Positions 16,317 through 25,930 of a DNA stretch of 64,000 nucleotides are shown here, piece after piece (the first letter of the stretch is position 1; every line of letters begins with the position of its first letter). Where the stretch lies: assembly GCF_014779715.1 (NCBI RefSeq), contig NZ_JACXYU010000006.1:62001-126000 (forward strand), read 5' to 3'. The notes under the pieces are model-generated. The model worked only from the letters and a program-made list of their open reading frames with translations, ran no database searches and had not been told where the DNA came from. This DNA comes from Streptomyces chumphonensis. GTDB lineage: Bacteria > Actinomycetota > Actinomycetes > Streptomycetales > Streptomycetaceae. The position numbers were made by a program, and so were the translations under genes.

Positions 16317-18365
16317 ATGAGCGAAGCATCCGCCCTCCCCACCCGCCCGGCCCTCTCCGACCTCCTGCACGCGGCCGTCACCGCCGTCGGCGGCACCGAG
16401 CGGCCCGGCCAGGTCGCCATGGCCGAGGCCGTGGCGGAGGCCGTCGGCGAGGGCACCCACCTGCTGATCCAGGCGGGCACCGGCACCGGGAAGTCGCTCG
16501 GTTACCTCGTGCCCGCGCTGGCCCAGGGCGAGCGCGTCGTCGTCGCGACGGCGACGCTCGCCCTCCAGCGCCAGCTCGTCGAGCGGGACCTCCCGCGCAC
16601 GGTGGAGGCCCTGCACCCGCTGCTGCGCCGCCGGCCGGAGTACGCGATGCTCAAGGGCCGGTCGAACTACCTGTGTCTGCACCGGCTGCACGAGGGCGTC
16701 CCGGCGGAGGAGGAGGACGCCCTCTTCGACCCCGTCGAGGCGGCGGCCCGGGCCGCCGGTCCGGCGGGCGCCTCCAGCAAGCTCGGCAAGGACCTGCTGC
16801 GAGTGCGGGACTGGGCGGACGAGACGGAGACGGGGGACCGCGACGACCTGCGGCCCGGTGTCTCCGACCGCGCCTGGGGCCAGGTCTCCGTCTCCTCGCG
16901 CGAGTGCCTGGGCGCCGCCAAGTGTGCCTACGGGGCCGAGTGTTTCGCCGAGGCCGCCCGGGAGCGGGCCAAGCTGGCCGACGTCGTCGTCACGAACCAC
17001 GCGCTGCTGGCGATCGACGCCATCGAGGGCGCGCCGGTGCTGCCCGGCCACGAGGTGCTGATCGTCGACGAGGCGCACGAACTGGTCTCCCGCGTCACGG
17101 GTGTCGCCTCCGGGGAGCTCACGCCCGCCGGGGTGAGCCGGGCCGTGCGCCGCTCGGCGAAGCTCGTCGACGAGAAGGCGGCCGACCGGCTGCTGACGGC
17201 CTCCGAGGGCTTCGAGCGGGTCATGGAGCTGGCGCTGCCCGGCCGCCTGGAGCAGGTCCCCGAGGACCTCGGCCACGCGCTCGCCGCCTTGCGGGACGCC
17301 GCCCGGAACTGCCTGACGTCCCTCGGCAACACCCGCGACCGCTCCGTGCAGGACGAGGACGCCGTGCGCAAGCAGGCGGTCGCCTCGCTGGAGAACGTCC
17401 ACGCCGTCGCCGACCGGATCGCCCAGGGCTCGGAGTACGACGTCATCTGGTACGAGCGCCACGACCGGTTCGGCGCCTCGCTGCGGGTCGCGCCCCTGAA
17501 CGTCTCCGGCCTGCTGCGGGAGAAGCTCTTCCACGACCGCTCCGTCGTCCTGACGTCCGCGACCCTCCGGCTCGGTGGCGACTTCAACGGCGTCGCGGCC
17601 TCACTGGGCCTGGCCCCCGAAGGCCGGCGGGAACACGCGGGGGACGCCGGTGACGCCGGGGCCGGGGACGCCGCCGGGGAGGAGGAGTCCCCCCGCTGGC
17701 AGGGGCTGGACGTCGGTTCCCCGTTCGACTACCGCAAGCAGGGCATTCTGTACGTCGCCCGGCATCTGGCCCCACCCGGCCGCGAGGGCGCCCGCAGTGA
17801 CATGCTCGACGAGCTGTCCGGCCTGGTCGAGGCGGCGGGCGGGCGCACGCTCGGCCTCTTCTCCTCGATGCGGGGGGCGCAGACGGCGGCCGAGGAGCTG
17901 CGCGGCCGGCTGGACGTCCCGGTCCTCCTTCAGGGTGAGGAGACGCTGGGCGAGCTGATCCGCCGCTTCGCCGAGGACGCGCGGACGTGTCTGTTCGGCA
18001 CGCTGTCGCTGTGGCAGGGCGTCGACGTGCCGGGGGCCGGCTGCCAGCTCGTCGTCATGGACCGCATCCCCTTCCCGCGCCCCGACGACCCGCTCATGAG
18101 CGCGCGGCAGAAGGCGGTCGAGCAGGCCGGCGGCAACGGCTTCATGGCGGTCGCCGCCACGCACGCGGCGCTGCTGATGGCCCAGGGCGCCGGTCGGCTG
18201 GTCCGGGCCATGGGGGATCGCGGCGTCGTCGCCGTGCTGGACCCGAGGCTGGCGAAGGCCCGCTACGGCGGCTTCCTGCGGTCCTCCATGCCCGACTTCT
18301 GGTACACCACCGACCCCGCCCAGGTCCGTCGCTCGCTCACAGCGATCGACGTCGCCGACTCCTGA
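16317..18365 (+). CDS. dinG: DinG-family ATP-dependent DNA helicase
   Basis: A 682-aa superfamily-2 helicase related to DinG/XPD, which unwinds 5'-3' and handles R-loops and damaged forks. Walker A is AGTGTGKS, the DEAH box is IVDEAHE, and motif VI is QGAGRLVR. Four cysteines, Cys120, Cys197, Cys203 and Cys209, have the spacing of the iron-sulfur cluster of this family. Its position upstream of lexA suits a repair role, but no SOS box is visible in the 54-bp spacer before it. Confidence 0.9.
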   Translation: MSEASALPTRPALSDLLHAAVTAVGGTERPGQVAMAEAVAEAVGEGTHLLIQAGTGTGKSLGYLVPALAQGERVVVATATLALQRQLVERDLPRTVEALHPLLRRRPEYAMLKGRSNYLCLHRLHEGVPAEEEDALFDPVEAAARAAGPAGASSKLGKDLLRVRDWADETETGDRDDLRPGVSDRAWGQVSVSSRECLGAAKCAYGAECFAEAARERAKLADVVVTNHALLAIDAIEGAPVLPGHEVLIVDEAHELVSRVTGVASGELTPAGVSRAVRRSAKLVDEKAADRLLTASEGFERVMELALPGRLEQVPEDLGHALAALRDAARNCLTSLGNTRDRSVQDEDAVRKQAVASLENVHAVADRIAQGSEYDVIWYERHDRFGASLRVAPLNVSGLLREKLFHDRSVVLTSATLRLGGDFNGVAASLGLAPEGRREHAGDAGDAGAGDAAGEEESPRWQGLDVGSPFDYRKQGILYVARHLAPPGREGARSDMLDELSGLVEAAGGRTLGLFSSMRGAQTAAEELRGRLDVPVLLQGEETLGELIRRFAEDARTCLFGTLSLWQGVDVPGAGCQLVVMDRIPFPRPDDPLMSARQKAVEQAGGNGFMAVAATHAALLMAQGAGRLVRAMGDRGVVAVLDPRLAKARYGGFLRSSMPDFWYTTDPAQVRRSLTAIDVADS

Positions 18366-18484
18366 GTCCGCCGGGCGGGCGGCCTCAGGAGTCCGCCGCG
18401 CGGCGGGCGGCCTGTCCGGGCTGCGGAGGTGTGGCCCATACACCGCACAGTGTGATCGCGGCATGCTTTCGGCGATATTTCACT

Positions 18485-18498
18485 CGAACGTGTGTTTG
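18485..18498. promoter_or_regulatory. SOS box of lexA
   Basis: CGAACGTGTGTTTG matches the actinobacterial LexA operator CGAAC-N4-GTTCG with one mismatch. It lies about 70-80 bp before the lexA start, as expected for autorepression. Confidence 0.8.
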
Positions 18499-18566
18499 GC
18501 GCAACCTTTCGAAACCAACTACCGTTGTGCCACAGGGAGAACAGTTCGAAAGGGGTGCCGACCACC

Positions 18567-19379
18567 GTGACGACCACCGCAGACAGCGTGACGTTCACTG
18601 CCCAGGACACCGTCGAGGGCGGTGCCGACCGGGTCCACCCGGTCGGTGAGACCGCCGAGGTGCCCCTCGGCGCCTCAGGAGCCGGCGGCCGGGGGGCTCC
18701 CAGGGCCGCCCGCGCGCTGCCCGGCAGGCCACCCGGTATCCGGGCGGACAGCACCGGTCTGACCGACCGGCAGCGTCGCGTCATCGAGGTGATCAGGGAC
18801 TCGGTGCAGCGCCGCGGCTACCCGCCCTCCATGCGGGAGATCGGCCAGGCGGTCGGCCTCTCCAGCACGTCCTCCGTCGCCCACCAGCTCATGGCGCTGG
18901 AGCGCAAGGGCTTCCTGCGGCGCGACCCGCACCGGCCGCGGGCCTACGAGGTGCGCGGCTCCGACACCCCGAGCACGCAGACGACGGACACCACCGGGAA
19001 GCCGGCGGCGTCGTACGTCCCGCTCCTCGGCCGCATCGCCGCCGGCGGCCCGATCCTCGCCGAGGAGTCGGTGGAGGATGTCTTCCCGCTGCCCCGGCAG
19101 CTGGTGGGCGACGGTGAGCTGTTCGTGCTCAAGGTCGTCGGGGACTCGATGGTCGAGGCCGCGATCTGCGACGGCGACTGGGTGACCGTGCGCCGTCAGC
19201 CGGTCGCGGAGAACGGCGACATCGTGGCCGCGATGCTGGACGGCGAGGCCACGGTGAAGCGCTTCAAGCGCGAGGACGGCCACGTCTGGCTCCTCCCGCA
19301 CAACTCCGCCTACCAGCCGATCGCCGGGGACGAGGCGACGATCCTCGGCAAGGTCGTCGCGGTGATGCGGCGCATCTGA
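18567..19379 (+). CDS. lexA: SOS repressor LexA
   Basis: A 270-aa repressor. An N-terminal tail of about 65 low-complexity residues precedes the winged-helix DNA-binding domain ([20 protein letters not shown]). The self-cleavage site Ala-Gly (GRIAAGGPI), the catalytic Ser (GDSMVEA) and the Lys ([10 protein letters not shown]) follow. On DNA damage RecA filaments trigger cleavage and release of SOS genes. GTG at 18567 is chosen because the protein then begins VTTTADS; a GAAAGGG lies 12 nt upstream. A GTG at 18555 is the alternative. Confidence 0.95.
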   Translation: MTTTADSVTFTAQDTVEGGADRVHPVGETAEVPLGASGAGGRGAPRAARALPGRPPGIRADSTGLTDRQRRVIEVIRDSVQRRGYPPSMREIGQAVGLSSTSSVAHQLMALERKGFLRRDPHRPRAYEVRGSDTPSTQTTDTTGKPAASYVPLLGRIAAGGPILAEESVEDVFPLPRQLVGDGELFVLKVVGDSMVEAAICDGDWVTVRRQPVAENGDIVAAMLDGEATVKRFKREDGHVWLLPHNSAYQPIAGDEATILGKVVAVMRRI

Positions 19380-19791
19380 GCCCTCCCCGTCCCGAAGCGG
19401 CGGCGGCGCGCGCCCGGTGCGGGGGTCACCTCCGGGCCCGCGCGCCCGCGTCCGTCGCCTCCCGCGACTCCTGCGGCCCTCCGCACGACCCGGTGGTCGA
19501 GCGAAGGGCCGCCGCGCGTGCCCACACCGGACCGCCTCGGGGCGGACGCGTCGTCACCTGAGGTAGTCTCTCGCGGGCGCGTTCTCCGCGTGCCGACGGC
19601 CGCCGTCGCGCCCACGCCGAGGCCGTACCGGCTTGCCGACCGACCGACAGGAACCGCTCACGGGCGGCCGTCGGGTCGGGTCGGTGCGACGGCCGCCATG
19701 AGCGGCGTCCGCCGCCACGGCCGTGCCCCCGGCGCCCCGTTCCCGGCCGTCCGGGCCCGTTCCCCGCTGTGCGCCCCCGGTGTGCAGAGCT
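19380..19791. other. gene-free spacer lexA-nrdR
   Basis: No convincing gene. The first 70 bp hold an imperfect GC-rich inverted repeat (GCGCGCGCCCGG ... CCGGGCCCGCGCGC, 19405-19445) that may end lexA transcription. The rest is G/C-rich without recognisable signals up to the NrdR boxes. Confidence 0.5.
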
Positions 19792-19838
19792 ACCACATCT
19801 AGTGGTTGTATGAGGCACGGCCCCAACAGCTTGTGTCC
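19792..19838. promoter_or_regulatory. two NrdR boxes ahead of nrdRJ
   Basis: ACCACATCTAGTGGTT (19792-19807) and CCAACAGCTTGTGTCC (19823-19838) share the core ACA-CT-GTG and start 31 bp apart, three helical turns. That is the arrangement of the paired NrdR operators known from the S. coelicolor nrdRJ promoter. The second copy is the weaker match. Confidence 0.8.
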
Positions 19839-19956
19839 CGGTGCTTTCCGTCCGACCGGCATCGCCTATGCTGGGGTCCGTTCCGAGGGGGCGCTTTCCG
19901 CCTCCGAGGGGCTGTTTCGCCATGTCGCACATCAAGGGTGAGGAAGGTGGTTCCCG

Positions 19957-20481
19957 ATGCACTGCCCCTTCTGCCGGCACCCTGACAGCCGCGTCGTCGA
20001 CAGCCGGACGACGGACGACGGAGCCGCCATCCGCCGACGCCGCCAGTGCCCGCACTGCTCCCGTCGCTTCACGACGCTGGAGAACGCGTCACTCATGGTG
20101 ATCAAGCGGAGCGGCGTCACCGAACCCTTCAGCCGGGACAAGGTGATCGCCGGGGTGCGCAAGGCGTGCCAGGGGAGACCGGTCGGTGAGGACGCCCTCG
20201 CCCAGCTCGGCCAGCGCGTCGAGGAGGCGGTGCGGGCCACCGGCAGCGCGGAGCTCTCCACGCACGACGTGGGACTCGCCATACTCGGCCCGCTGCGCGA
20301 ACTCGACGTGGTCGCCTACCTCCGCTTCGCGTCCGTCTACCGGGCGTTCGACTCGCTGGAGGACTTCGAGGCCGCCATCGCGGAGCTGCGGCACCCCGTG
20401 CCGCAGCCCGGCGGTCCCGAGCCGGCACCGCGTGCCGTCGACGCGGCCGAGAGCCCGGCCCCGGCGACCGCCGGCGACTGA
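19957..20481 (+). CDS. nrdR: transcriptional repressor NrdR
   Basis: A 174-aa repressor of ribonucleotide reductase genes. The zinc ribbon uses Cys3, Cys6, Cys31 and Cys34. The ATP-cone domain follows ([24 protein letters not shown]) and senses ATP/dATP. The ATG has a GAGGAAGG site. The C-terminal 30 residues are a Pro/Ala tail outside the domain. It is the first gene of the nrdRJ operon and should repress its own promoter through the two boxes upstream. Confidence 0.97.
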   Translation: MHCPFCRHPDSRVVDSRTTDDGAAIRRRRQCPHCSRRFTTLENASLMVIKRSGVTEPFSRDKVIAGVRKACQGRPVGEDALAQLGQRVEEAVRATGSAELSTHDVGLAILGPLRELDVVAYLRFASVYRAFDSLEDFEAAIAELRHPVPQPGGPEPAPRAVDAAESPAPATAGD

Positions 20482-20601
20482 CCGGCACACAGCCAAGACC
20501 TCACCGGGGGGCGCCCAGCGGCGCCACCCGGTGGCAGCCAGACATCGTGACCCGGAAGAAACGGGACACACAGGGCGTTATGCCCGTACCAGGGAGGCGG
20601 A

Positions 20602-23496
20602 ATGACAGAGACGACGAGCGGCCCGGCACGAGGCTCCCGAGCCAAGGCCGGCAAGCCGGAGAAGGCTGAGAAGGCCGGTCGTCCGGCCGGGGGCCTGCGG
20701 GTCGAGCGCATCCACACCACCCCCGGGGTGCACCCTTACGACGAGGTGGTCTGGGAGCGCCGTGACGTCGTCATGACGAACTGGCGGGACGGCTCGGTCA
20801 ACTTCGAGCAGCGGGGCGTCGAGTTCCCCGAGTTCTGGTCGGTCAACGCCGCCAACATCGTCACCAGCAAGTACTTCCGCGGGGCCGTGGGCACCCCGCA
20901 GCGCGAGACCAGCCTCAAGCAGCTGATCGACCGGGTGGTGAAGACCTACCGCGCCGCGGGCGAGGAGCACGGCTACTTCGCCTCACCCGCCGACGCCGAG
21001 ATCTTCGAGCACGAGCTGGCCTACGCGGTGCTGCACCAGGTCTTCTCCTTCAACTCCCCGGTGTGGTTCAACGTCGGCACCCAGCAGCCCCAGCAGGTCT
21101 CCGCCTGCTTCATCCTCTCCGTCGACGACTCCATGGAGTCGATCCTCGACTGGTACAAGGAAGAGGGGATGATCTTCAAGGGAGGCTCCGGCGCCGGGCT
21201 GAACCTCTCCCGCATCCGTTCCTCCAAGGAGCTCCTCTCCTCCGGCGGCAACGCCTCCGGCCCCGTCTCCTTCATGCGCGGCGCCGACGCCTCGGCCGGC
21301 ACCATCAAGTCCGGTGGCGCGACGCGACGAGCCGCCAAGATGGTCGTCCTCGACGTGGACCACCCGGACATCGAGGCCTTCATCGAGACGAAGGTGAAGG
21401 AGGAGGAGAAGATCCGCGCCCTGCGCGACGCGGGCTTCGACATGGACCTGGGCGGGGACGACATCACCTCCGTTCAGTACCAGAACGCCAACAACTCCGT
21501 CCGGGTCAACGACGCGTTCATGAAGGCCGTCGAGTCCGGTTCGAAGTTCGGGCTGCGGGCCCGCATGACCGGTGAGGTGCTGGAGGAGGTCGACGCCCGC
21601 GCCCTCTTCCGCAAGATGGCCGAGGCCGCACACGTCTGCGCCGACCCGGGCATCCAGTACGACGACACGATCAACCACTGGCACACCTCCCCGGAATCGG
21701 GCCGCATCAGCGCCTCGAACCCCTGCAGCGAGTACATGCACCTGGACAACTCCTCGTGCAACCTCGCCTCCCTCAACCTCATGAAGTTCCTGCGGGACGA
21801 CGCCGAGGGCAACCAGGCCTTCGACGCCGAACGCTTCGCCAAGGTCGTCGAGCTCGTCATCACGGCGATGGACATCTCCATCTGCTTCGCCGACTTCCCC
21901 ACCGCCAAGATCGGGGAGACCACCCGGGCCTTCCGCCAGCTCGGCATCGGGTACGCCAACCTCGGCGCACTCCTGATGGCGACCGGCCACGCCTACGACT
22001 CCGACGGCGGCCGAGCCCTCGCCGGAGCGATCACCTCCCTGATGACGGGCACGTCCTACCGGCGCTCCGCCGAGCTGGCCGCAACCGTCGGCCCGTACGA
22101 GGGCTACGCCCGCAACTCCAGCGCGCACAACCGCGTCATGAAGCAGCACGCCGAGGCCAACGACTCCGCGCGGCGCATGGACGACCTGGACACGCCGGTC
22201 TGGGCCGCCGCCACCGAGGCGTGGCAGGACGTGCTCCGCCTGGGCAAGAAGAACGGCTTCCGCAACGCCCAGGCCAGCGTGCTCGCCCCCACGGGCACCA
22301 TCGGGCTGATGATGGACTGCGACACCACGGGCGTCGAGCCGGACCTCGCCCTGGTGAAGTTCAAGAAGCTCGTCGGCGGCGGCTCCATGCAGATCGTCAA
22401 CAACACGGTGCCCAAGGCCCTCAAGCGCCTGGGGTACCAGGACGAGCAGGTCGAGGCGATCGTGGCCCACATCGCCGACCACGGCAACGTCGTCGACGCG
22501 CCCGGCCTCAAGCCGGAGCACTACGAGGTCTTCGACTGCGCCATGGGCGAGCGGGCCATCTCCCCGATGGGCCACGTGCGGATGATGGCCGCCGCGCAGC
22601 CCTTCCTCTCGGGCGCCATCAGCAAGACCGTCAACATGCCGAGCTCCAGCACGGTCGAGGACGTCGAGGAGATCTACCTCCAGGGCTGGAAGCTCGGTAC
22701 GAAGGCGCTCGCCGTCTACGTCGAGAACAGCAAGGTCGGCCAGCCGCTGTCGGCCAAGAAGAAGGACGACGCGAAGGCCGACACCACCGAGGAGAAGCCG
22801 GTGGAGAAGGTCATCGAGTACCGGCCGGTGCGCCGTCGCCTGCCCAAGGGACGCCCGGGCATCACCACGTCCTTCACCGTGGGCGGTGCCGAGGGCTACA
22901 TGACGGCGAACTCCTACCCGGACGACGGCCTGGGCGAGGTCTTCCTCAAGATGTCCAAGCAGGGCTCGACGCTCGCGGGCATGATGGACGCCTTCTCGAT
23001 CGCCGTCTCCGTCGGCCTCCAGTACGGCGTCCCGCTGGAGACGTACGTCTCGAAGTTCACCAACATGCGCTTCGAACCGGCCGGCATGACCGACGACCCG
23101 GACGTGCGGATGGCGCAGTCGATCGTCGACTACATCTTCCGCCGCCTGGCGCTGGACTTCCTGCCCTTCGAGACGCGCTCGGCGCTCGGCATCCACTCGG
23201 CGGCCGAACGGGAGCGGCACCTGGAGACGGGCTCCTACGAGCCCGACGACGACCTCGACGTCGAGTCGCTGGCCCAGTCGGCGCCCCGGCGCGCCGAGCA
23301 GCCCCCCGCCGCGCCGCAGCCGCCCGAGGCCGAGGCCCCGGCCCCGGCGGCGGCGCACAACTCCACCGAGCTCGCGGAGATGCAGTTCGGCCTCAACGCC
23401 GACGCACCCCTGTGCTTCTCGTGCGGCACGAAGATGCGCCGCGCCGGCAGCTGCTACCTCTGCGAGGGATGCGGTTCCACGAGCGGCTGCAGCTGA
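20602..23496 (+). CDS. nrdJ: vitamin B12-dependent (class II) ribonucleotide reductase
   Basis: A 964-aa enzyme that reduces ribonucleotides with an adenosylcobalamin-derived thiyl radical, with or without oxygen. Visible are the substrate-site segment FNSPVWFNVG, the paired active-site cysteine regions (QVSACFILS and NPCSEYMHLDNSSCNLASLNL), and the loop ASVLAPTGTIGLMMDCDT. The Cys-rich C-terminus (CFSC ... CYLCEGCGSTSGCS) accepts electrons from thioredoxin. A charged Lys-rich insert lies around residue 720. ATG follows AGGGAGG. It is 120 bp after nrdR and probably in one operon with it. Confidence 0.97.
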   Translation: MTETTSGPARGSRAKAGKPEKAEKAGRPAGGLRVERIHTTPGVHPYDEVVWERRDVVMTNWRDGSVNFEQRGVEFPEFWSVNAANIVTSKYFRGAVGTPQRETSLKQLIDRVVKTYRAAGEEHGYFASPADAEIFEHELAYAVLHQVFSFNSPVWFNVGTQQPQQVSACFILSVDDSMESILDWYKEEGMIFKGGSGAGLNLSRIRSSKELLSSGGNASGPVSFMRGADASAGTIKSGGATRRAAKMVVLDVDHPDIEAFIETKVKEEEKIRALRDAGFDMDLGGDDITSVQYQNANNSVRVNDAFMKAVESGSKFGLRARMTGEVLEEVDARALFRKMAEAAHVCADPGIQYDDTINHWHTSPESGRISASNPCSEYMHLDNSSCNLASLNLMKFLRDDAEGNQAFDAERFAKVVELVITAMDISICFADFPTAKIGETTRAFRQLGIGYANLGALLMATGHAYDSDGGRALAGAITSLMTGTSYRRSAELAATVGPYEGYARNSSAHNRVMKQHAEANDSARRMDDLDTPVWAAATEAWQDVLRLGKKNGFRNAQASVLAPTGTIGLMMDCDTTGVEPDLALVKFKKLVGGGSMQIVNNTVPKALKRLGYQDEQVEAIVAHIADHGNVVDAPGLKPEHYEVFDCAMGERAISPMGHVRMMAAAQPFLSGAISKTVNMPSSSTVEDVEEIYLQGWKLGTKALAVYVENSKVGQPLSAKKKDDAKADTTEEKPVEKVIEYRPVRRRLPKGRPGITTSFTVGGAEGYMTANSYPDDGLGEVFLKMSKQGSTLAGMMDAFSIAVSVGLQYGVPLETYVSKFTNMRFEPAGMTDDPDVRMAQSIVDYIFRRLALDFLPFETRSALGIHSAAERERHLETGSYEPDDDLDVESLAQSAPRRAEQPPAAPQPPEAEAPAPAAAHNSTELAEMQFGLNADAPLCFSCGTKMRRAGSCYLCEGCGSTSGCS

Positions 23497-23502
23497 CCCC
23501 CG

Positions 23503-23570
23503 GGCGCCCGGCCACCGGCCGGGCGCCGTCGGCGCAGGCGGGGCCCCGGTCCGCGACCGGGGCCCCGCCT
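23503..23570 (+). terminator. tandem hairpin terminator of nrdRJ
   Basis: Two perfect hairpins in a row: 11-bp stem 23503-23513/23517-23527 and 15-bp stem 23536-23550/23556-23570. The first begins seven bases after the nrdJ stop. Confidence 0.85.
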
Positions 23571-23624
23571 CGTCGTCTCACCCCCGGCGGGAATGGCCGC
23601 CCACCGGGCCGCGTTGTCGCGATC

Positions 23625-24452
23625 ATGTGGAGTTCCGAGAAGCTGGATCTGAACGCCTACCTGAACCGCATCGGGTACACCGGCGACACACCCCGGCCCG
23701 ACCTGGCCACCCTCCGGAAGCTGCACCGGGCCCACGTGGAGCAGGTGCCGTTCGAGAACCTGGAGATCATGCTCGGGCGGCCGGTGCTGCTGGACCTGGA
23801 ATCCCTCCAGGACAAGATGATCACCCGGCGTCGCGGCGGCTACTGCCACGAGCAGAACTCGCTGTTCGCCGCCGTGCTGGAGCGCATCGGCTACACCCTC
23901 ACCGGACGGGCCGGACGCGTCGTCCAGGGTGAGCCCGACAAGATCCTCCCGCCCACCCACATGCTCCTGATCGTCGAGATCGACGGCGAGCGGTGGCTGG
24001 CGGACGTCGGCTTCGGCAGCGAGGGGCCGCGGCTGCCGATCCGGCTGCGGGCGGGCGAGGAGGTGCGCCACGGCGAGTGGTCGTACGCCCTCGACCGGGA
24101 CGCGGACGGCGTCTGGATGCTGCGCGGCCTGCGTCCCGAGGGATGGGTGGACCTCTACTCCTTCACCGAGGACCCGGCCTTCCCGCCCGACTACTTCGTC
24201 TTCAACTACTACGTCTCCACCCACGCCCGCTCTCCGTTCACCCGCCGCCCCGTCGTGCAGGTGTCGGCTATGAAGGACCGGACGGCCCTCCTCGGCTCCC
24301 GGCTCGCCGTCATCCGCCCCGACGGCACGACCGACGAGCGCGAGGTCTCCGGGAGCGAACTGGGCTCCGTCCTGGACGAGGTGTTCGGACTGACCCTGAG
24401 CGAGGAGGAGTTGACGGTTCTGGGAGAGCGCCAACGGACGATCAGCGGCTGA
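23625..24452 (+). CDS. arylamine N-acetyltransferase
   Basis: A 275-aa NAT-family enzyme that transfers acetyl (or longer acyl) from CoA to aromatic amines or hydrazines. The triad is Cys74 (RRGGYCHEQN), His112 (PPTHMLL) and Asp127 (ADVGFG), with FENLE near residue 45 and normal family length. Related proteins close amide bonds in antibiotic pathways, but no such cluster is nearby. No clear ribosome site precedes the ATG. Confidence 0.93.
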   Translation: MWSSEKLDLNAYLNRIGYTGDTPRPDLATLRKLHRAHVEQVPFENLEIMLGRPVLLDLESLQDKMITRRRGGYCHEQNSLFAAVLERIGYTLTGRAGRVVQGEPDKILPPTHMLLIVEIDGERWLADVGFGSEGPRLPIRLRAGEEVRHGEWSYALDRDADGVWMLRGLRPEGWVDLYSFTEDPAFPPDYFVFNYYVSTHARSPFTRRPVVQVSAMKDRTALLGSRLAVIRPDGTTDEREVSGSELGSVLDEVFGLTLSEEELTVLGERQRTISG

Positions 24453-24460
24453 GATGCCCG

Positions 24461-24466
24461 TACGAT
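24461..24466 (+). promoter_or_regulatory. candidate -10, leaderless start
   Basis: TACGAT lies 6 nt before the GTG of the YdbC-like gene and no Shine-Dalgarno is present. Confidence 0.45.
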
Positions 24467-24472
24467 GGCGCG

Positions 24473-25081
24473 GTGCTGGTCAAGTGGGTGCGGTGCACCG
24501 TGGTCGATCGCCGCGGATTCGAGCGCGGACAGCGGAAGTGGGCGGGCCTGCTCGGCGAGCCCGGTTTCCGCGGGCAGGGAGGCGGCTGGAGCCGCTCCCG
24601 CAGCGGTGTCGCGCACCTCTTCGGCTTCTGGGAGAGCCGCGCCTTCTACGACTCCTTCATGGCACGGTCGCACGACCGGCTGCACGCGGCCCAGGTCGGC
24701 ACCTACCGGGACATGCGCGCCCTCCTCTTCGAGTACCGCTTCGACGTGAAGACCGGGTTCCGCCCGGAGTTCACCGACGCCGACCTGCTGCGCGTCGCTC
24801 ACTGCCGGGTGCGCAGTGAGCGGGTCGACCACTACGTGCTCATGCAGGAGAAGGTCTGGAACCCCGCCATGGCCGGGTCGCCGGGCATGCTGCGCGGCGT
24901 GTTCGCCGAGGCCCCGGGCCTGGCGGAGTTCCTCGTCCTCTCCATGTGGGACTCCGCCGCCGAACACGGCAAGTACCGGGTCGAACGCGTCGAGCGGCTG
25001 TCGCTGCGCGCCCAGACCGGCGCGGACATCGCCGCCATCGACGGGGACGTCATCGATCTCCAGCCCTCGTGGACGGTCTGA
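24473..25081 (+). CDS. YdbC-like protein (DUF4937)
   Basis: A 202-aa soluble protein made of two ferredoxin-like (dimeric alpha/beta barrel) repeats. The first is seen in LVKWVRCTV ... FWESRAFYDSFMARSHDR, the second in LLRVAHCRV ... LVLSMWDSAAEHGKYRVE. This is the YdbC-type family, of unknown function, related in fold to heme-degrading and antibiotic-synthesis monooxygenases. No catalytic residues can be named. GTG at 24473 is the only start that keeps the first strand intact and fits a leaderless promoter. It follows the acetyltransferase by 20 bp. Confidence 0.8.
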   Translation: MLVKWVRCTVVDRRGFERGQRKWAGLLGEPGFRGQGGGWSRSRSGVAHLFGFWESRAFYDSFMARSHDRLHAAQVGTYRDMRALLFEYRFDVKTGFRPEFTDADLLRVAHCRVRSERVDHYVLMQEKVWNPAMAGSPGMLRGVFAEAPGLAEFLVLSMWDSAAEHGKYRVERVERLSLRAQTGADIAAIDGDVIDLQPSWTV

Positions 25082-25148
25082 CGCGCGCACCGACCTGCCC
25101 GCCGCGCGTACCCGTGTCGCCCGGCCCGCTCCCGGGGTGTGCGGGGCT

Positions 25149-25154
25149 TACGCT
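25149..25154 (+). promoter_or_regulatory. candidate -10, leaderless start
   Basis: TACGCT lies 6 nt before the ATG of the histidine phosphatase gene; no ribosome site is present. Confidence 0.45.
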
Positions 25155-25160
25155 GTCCTC

Positions 25161-25817
25161 ATGGCACGACCTCGTCGCATCGTCCTCCTCCGGCACGGCG
25201 AGTCCGAGGGAAATGCCGACGACTCCGTGTACTCCCGGGTGCCCGACCACGCCCTCCGGCTGACGCCCGAAGGGCGCCGCCAGGCCGCCGGGGCCGGAGA
25301 GGGGCTGCGCGCCCTGTTCGGTGACGAGCGGGTGTCGGCGTACGTGTCCCCCTACCGCCGCACCCACGAGACGTTCCGCGAACTGCGACTCGACCCCGCG
25401 CTCGTGCGGGTGCGGGAGGAGCCGCGCCTGCGCGAACAGGACTGGGGCAACTGGCAGGACTGGGACGACGTACGCAGCCAGAAGGCCGCACGGAACGCCT
25501 ACGGCCACTTCTTCTACCGCTTCTCCCAGGGCGAGTCGGGCGCCGACGTCTACGACCGGGTCGACGCCTTCCTGGAGAGCCTGTGGCGGAGCTTCCAGGC
25601 CCCCGACCACCCCCCGAACGTCCTGCTGGTCACCCACGGGCTGACCATGCGGCTCTTCTGCATGCGCTGGATGCACTGGACCGTCGCGGAGTTCGAGTCC
25701 TTGTCGAACCCGGACAACGCGGAGACCCGGGCCCTCGTCCTCGGCCCGGAAGGCCGCTACCACCTGGACCGGCCCTTCGAGAGGTGGTGCACCCCGGAGC
25801 CCTACCAGGTGCCCTGA
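25161..25817 (+). CDS. histidine phosphatase (phosphoglycerate-mutase-like)
   Basis: A 218-aa histidine phosphatase-superfamily enzyme. The phospho-acceptor His12 lies in LLRHGESEGN, the second catalytic His159 in VTHGLTMR, and arginines of the pocket in SPYRRTHET. The sequence REQDWGNWQDWDD is typical of actinobacterial members that act on sugar or polyol phosphates, but the substrate is unknown. It stands alone between a likely leaderless promoter and a terminator. Confidence 0.9.
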   Translation: MARPRRIVLLRHGESEGNADDSVYSRVPDHALRLTPEGRRQAAGAGEGLRALFGDERVSAYVSPYRRTHETFRELRLDPALVRVREEPRLREQDWGNWQDWDDVRSQKAARNAYGHFFYRFSQGESGADVYDRVDAFLESLWRSFQAPDHPPNVLLVTHGLTMRLFCMRWMHWTVAEFESLSNPDNAETRALVLGPEGRYHLDRPFERWCTPEPYQVP

Positions 25818-25855
25818 GAAGCCCATCGCGTCCTCCGACGCCGACGGTCCCCCCG

Positions 25856-25896
25856 GCGGGCAGGGCCCCGGGCGTCGCGACCGAGGCCCTGCCCGC
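25856..25896 (+). terminator. terminator of the histidine phosphatase gene
   Basis: A perfect 12-bp stem (25856-25867 with 25885-25896), extendable across a one-base bulge, with a 17-nt loop. Confidence 0.7.
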
Positions 25897-25918
25897 CCGG
25901 GTGCCGACACCTGCCGAG

Positions 25919-25924
25919 TAGGCT
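25919..25924 (+). promoter_or_regulatory. candidate -10 of rnhB, leaderless start
   Basis: TAGGCT lies 6 nt before the GTG start of rnhB with no ribosome site between. Confidence 0.45.
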
Positions 25925-25930
25925 TGAACC

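Noticed and set aside
20983..23358. A 791-codon reverse frame opposite nrdJ
   Set aside because: No family resemblance and full antisense overlap with a textbook class II reductase.
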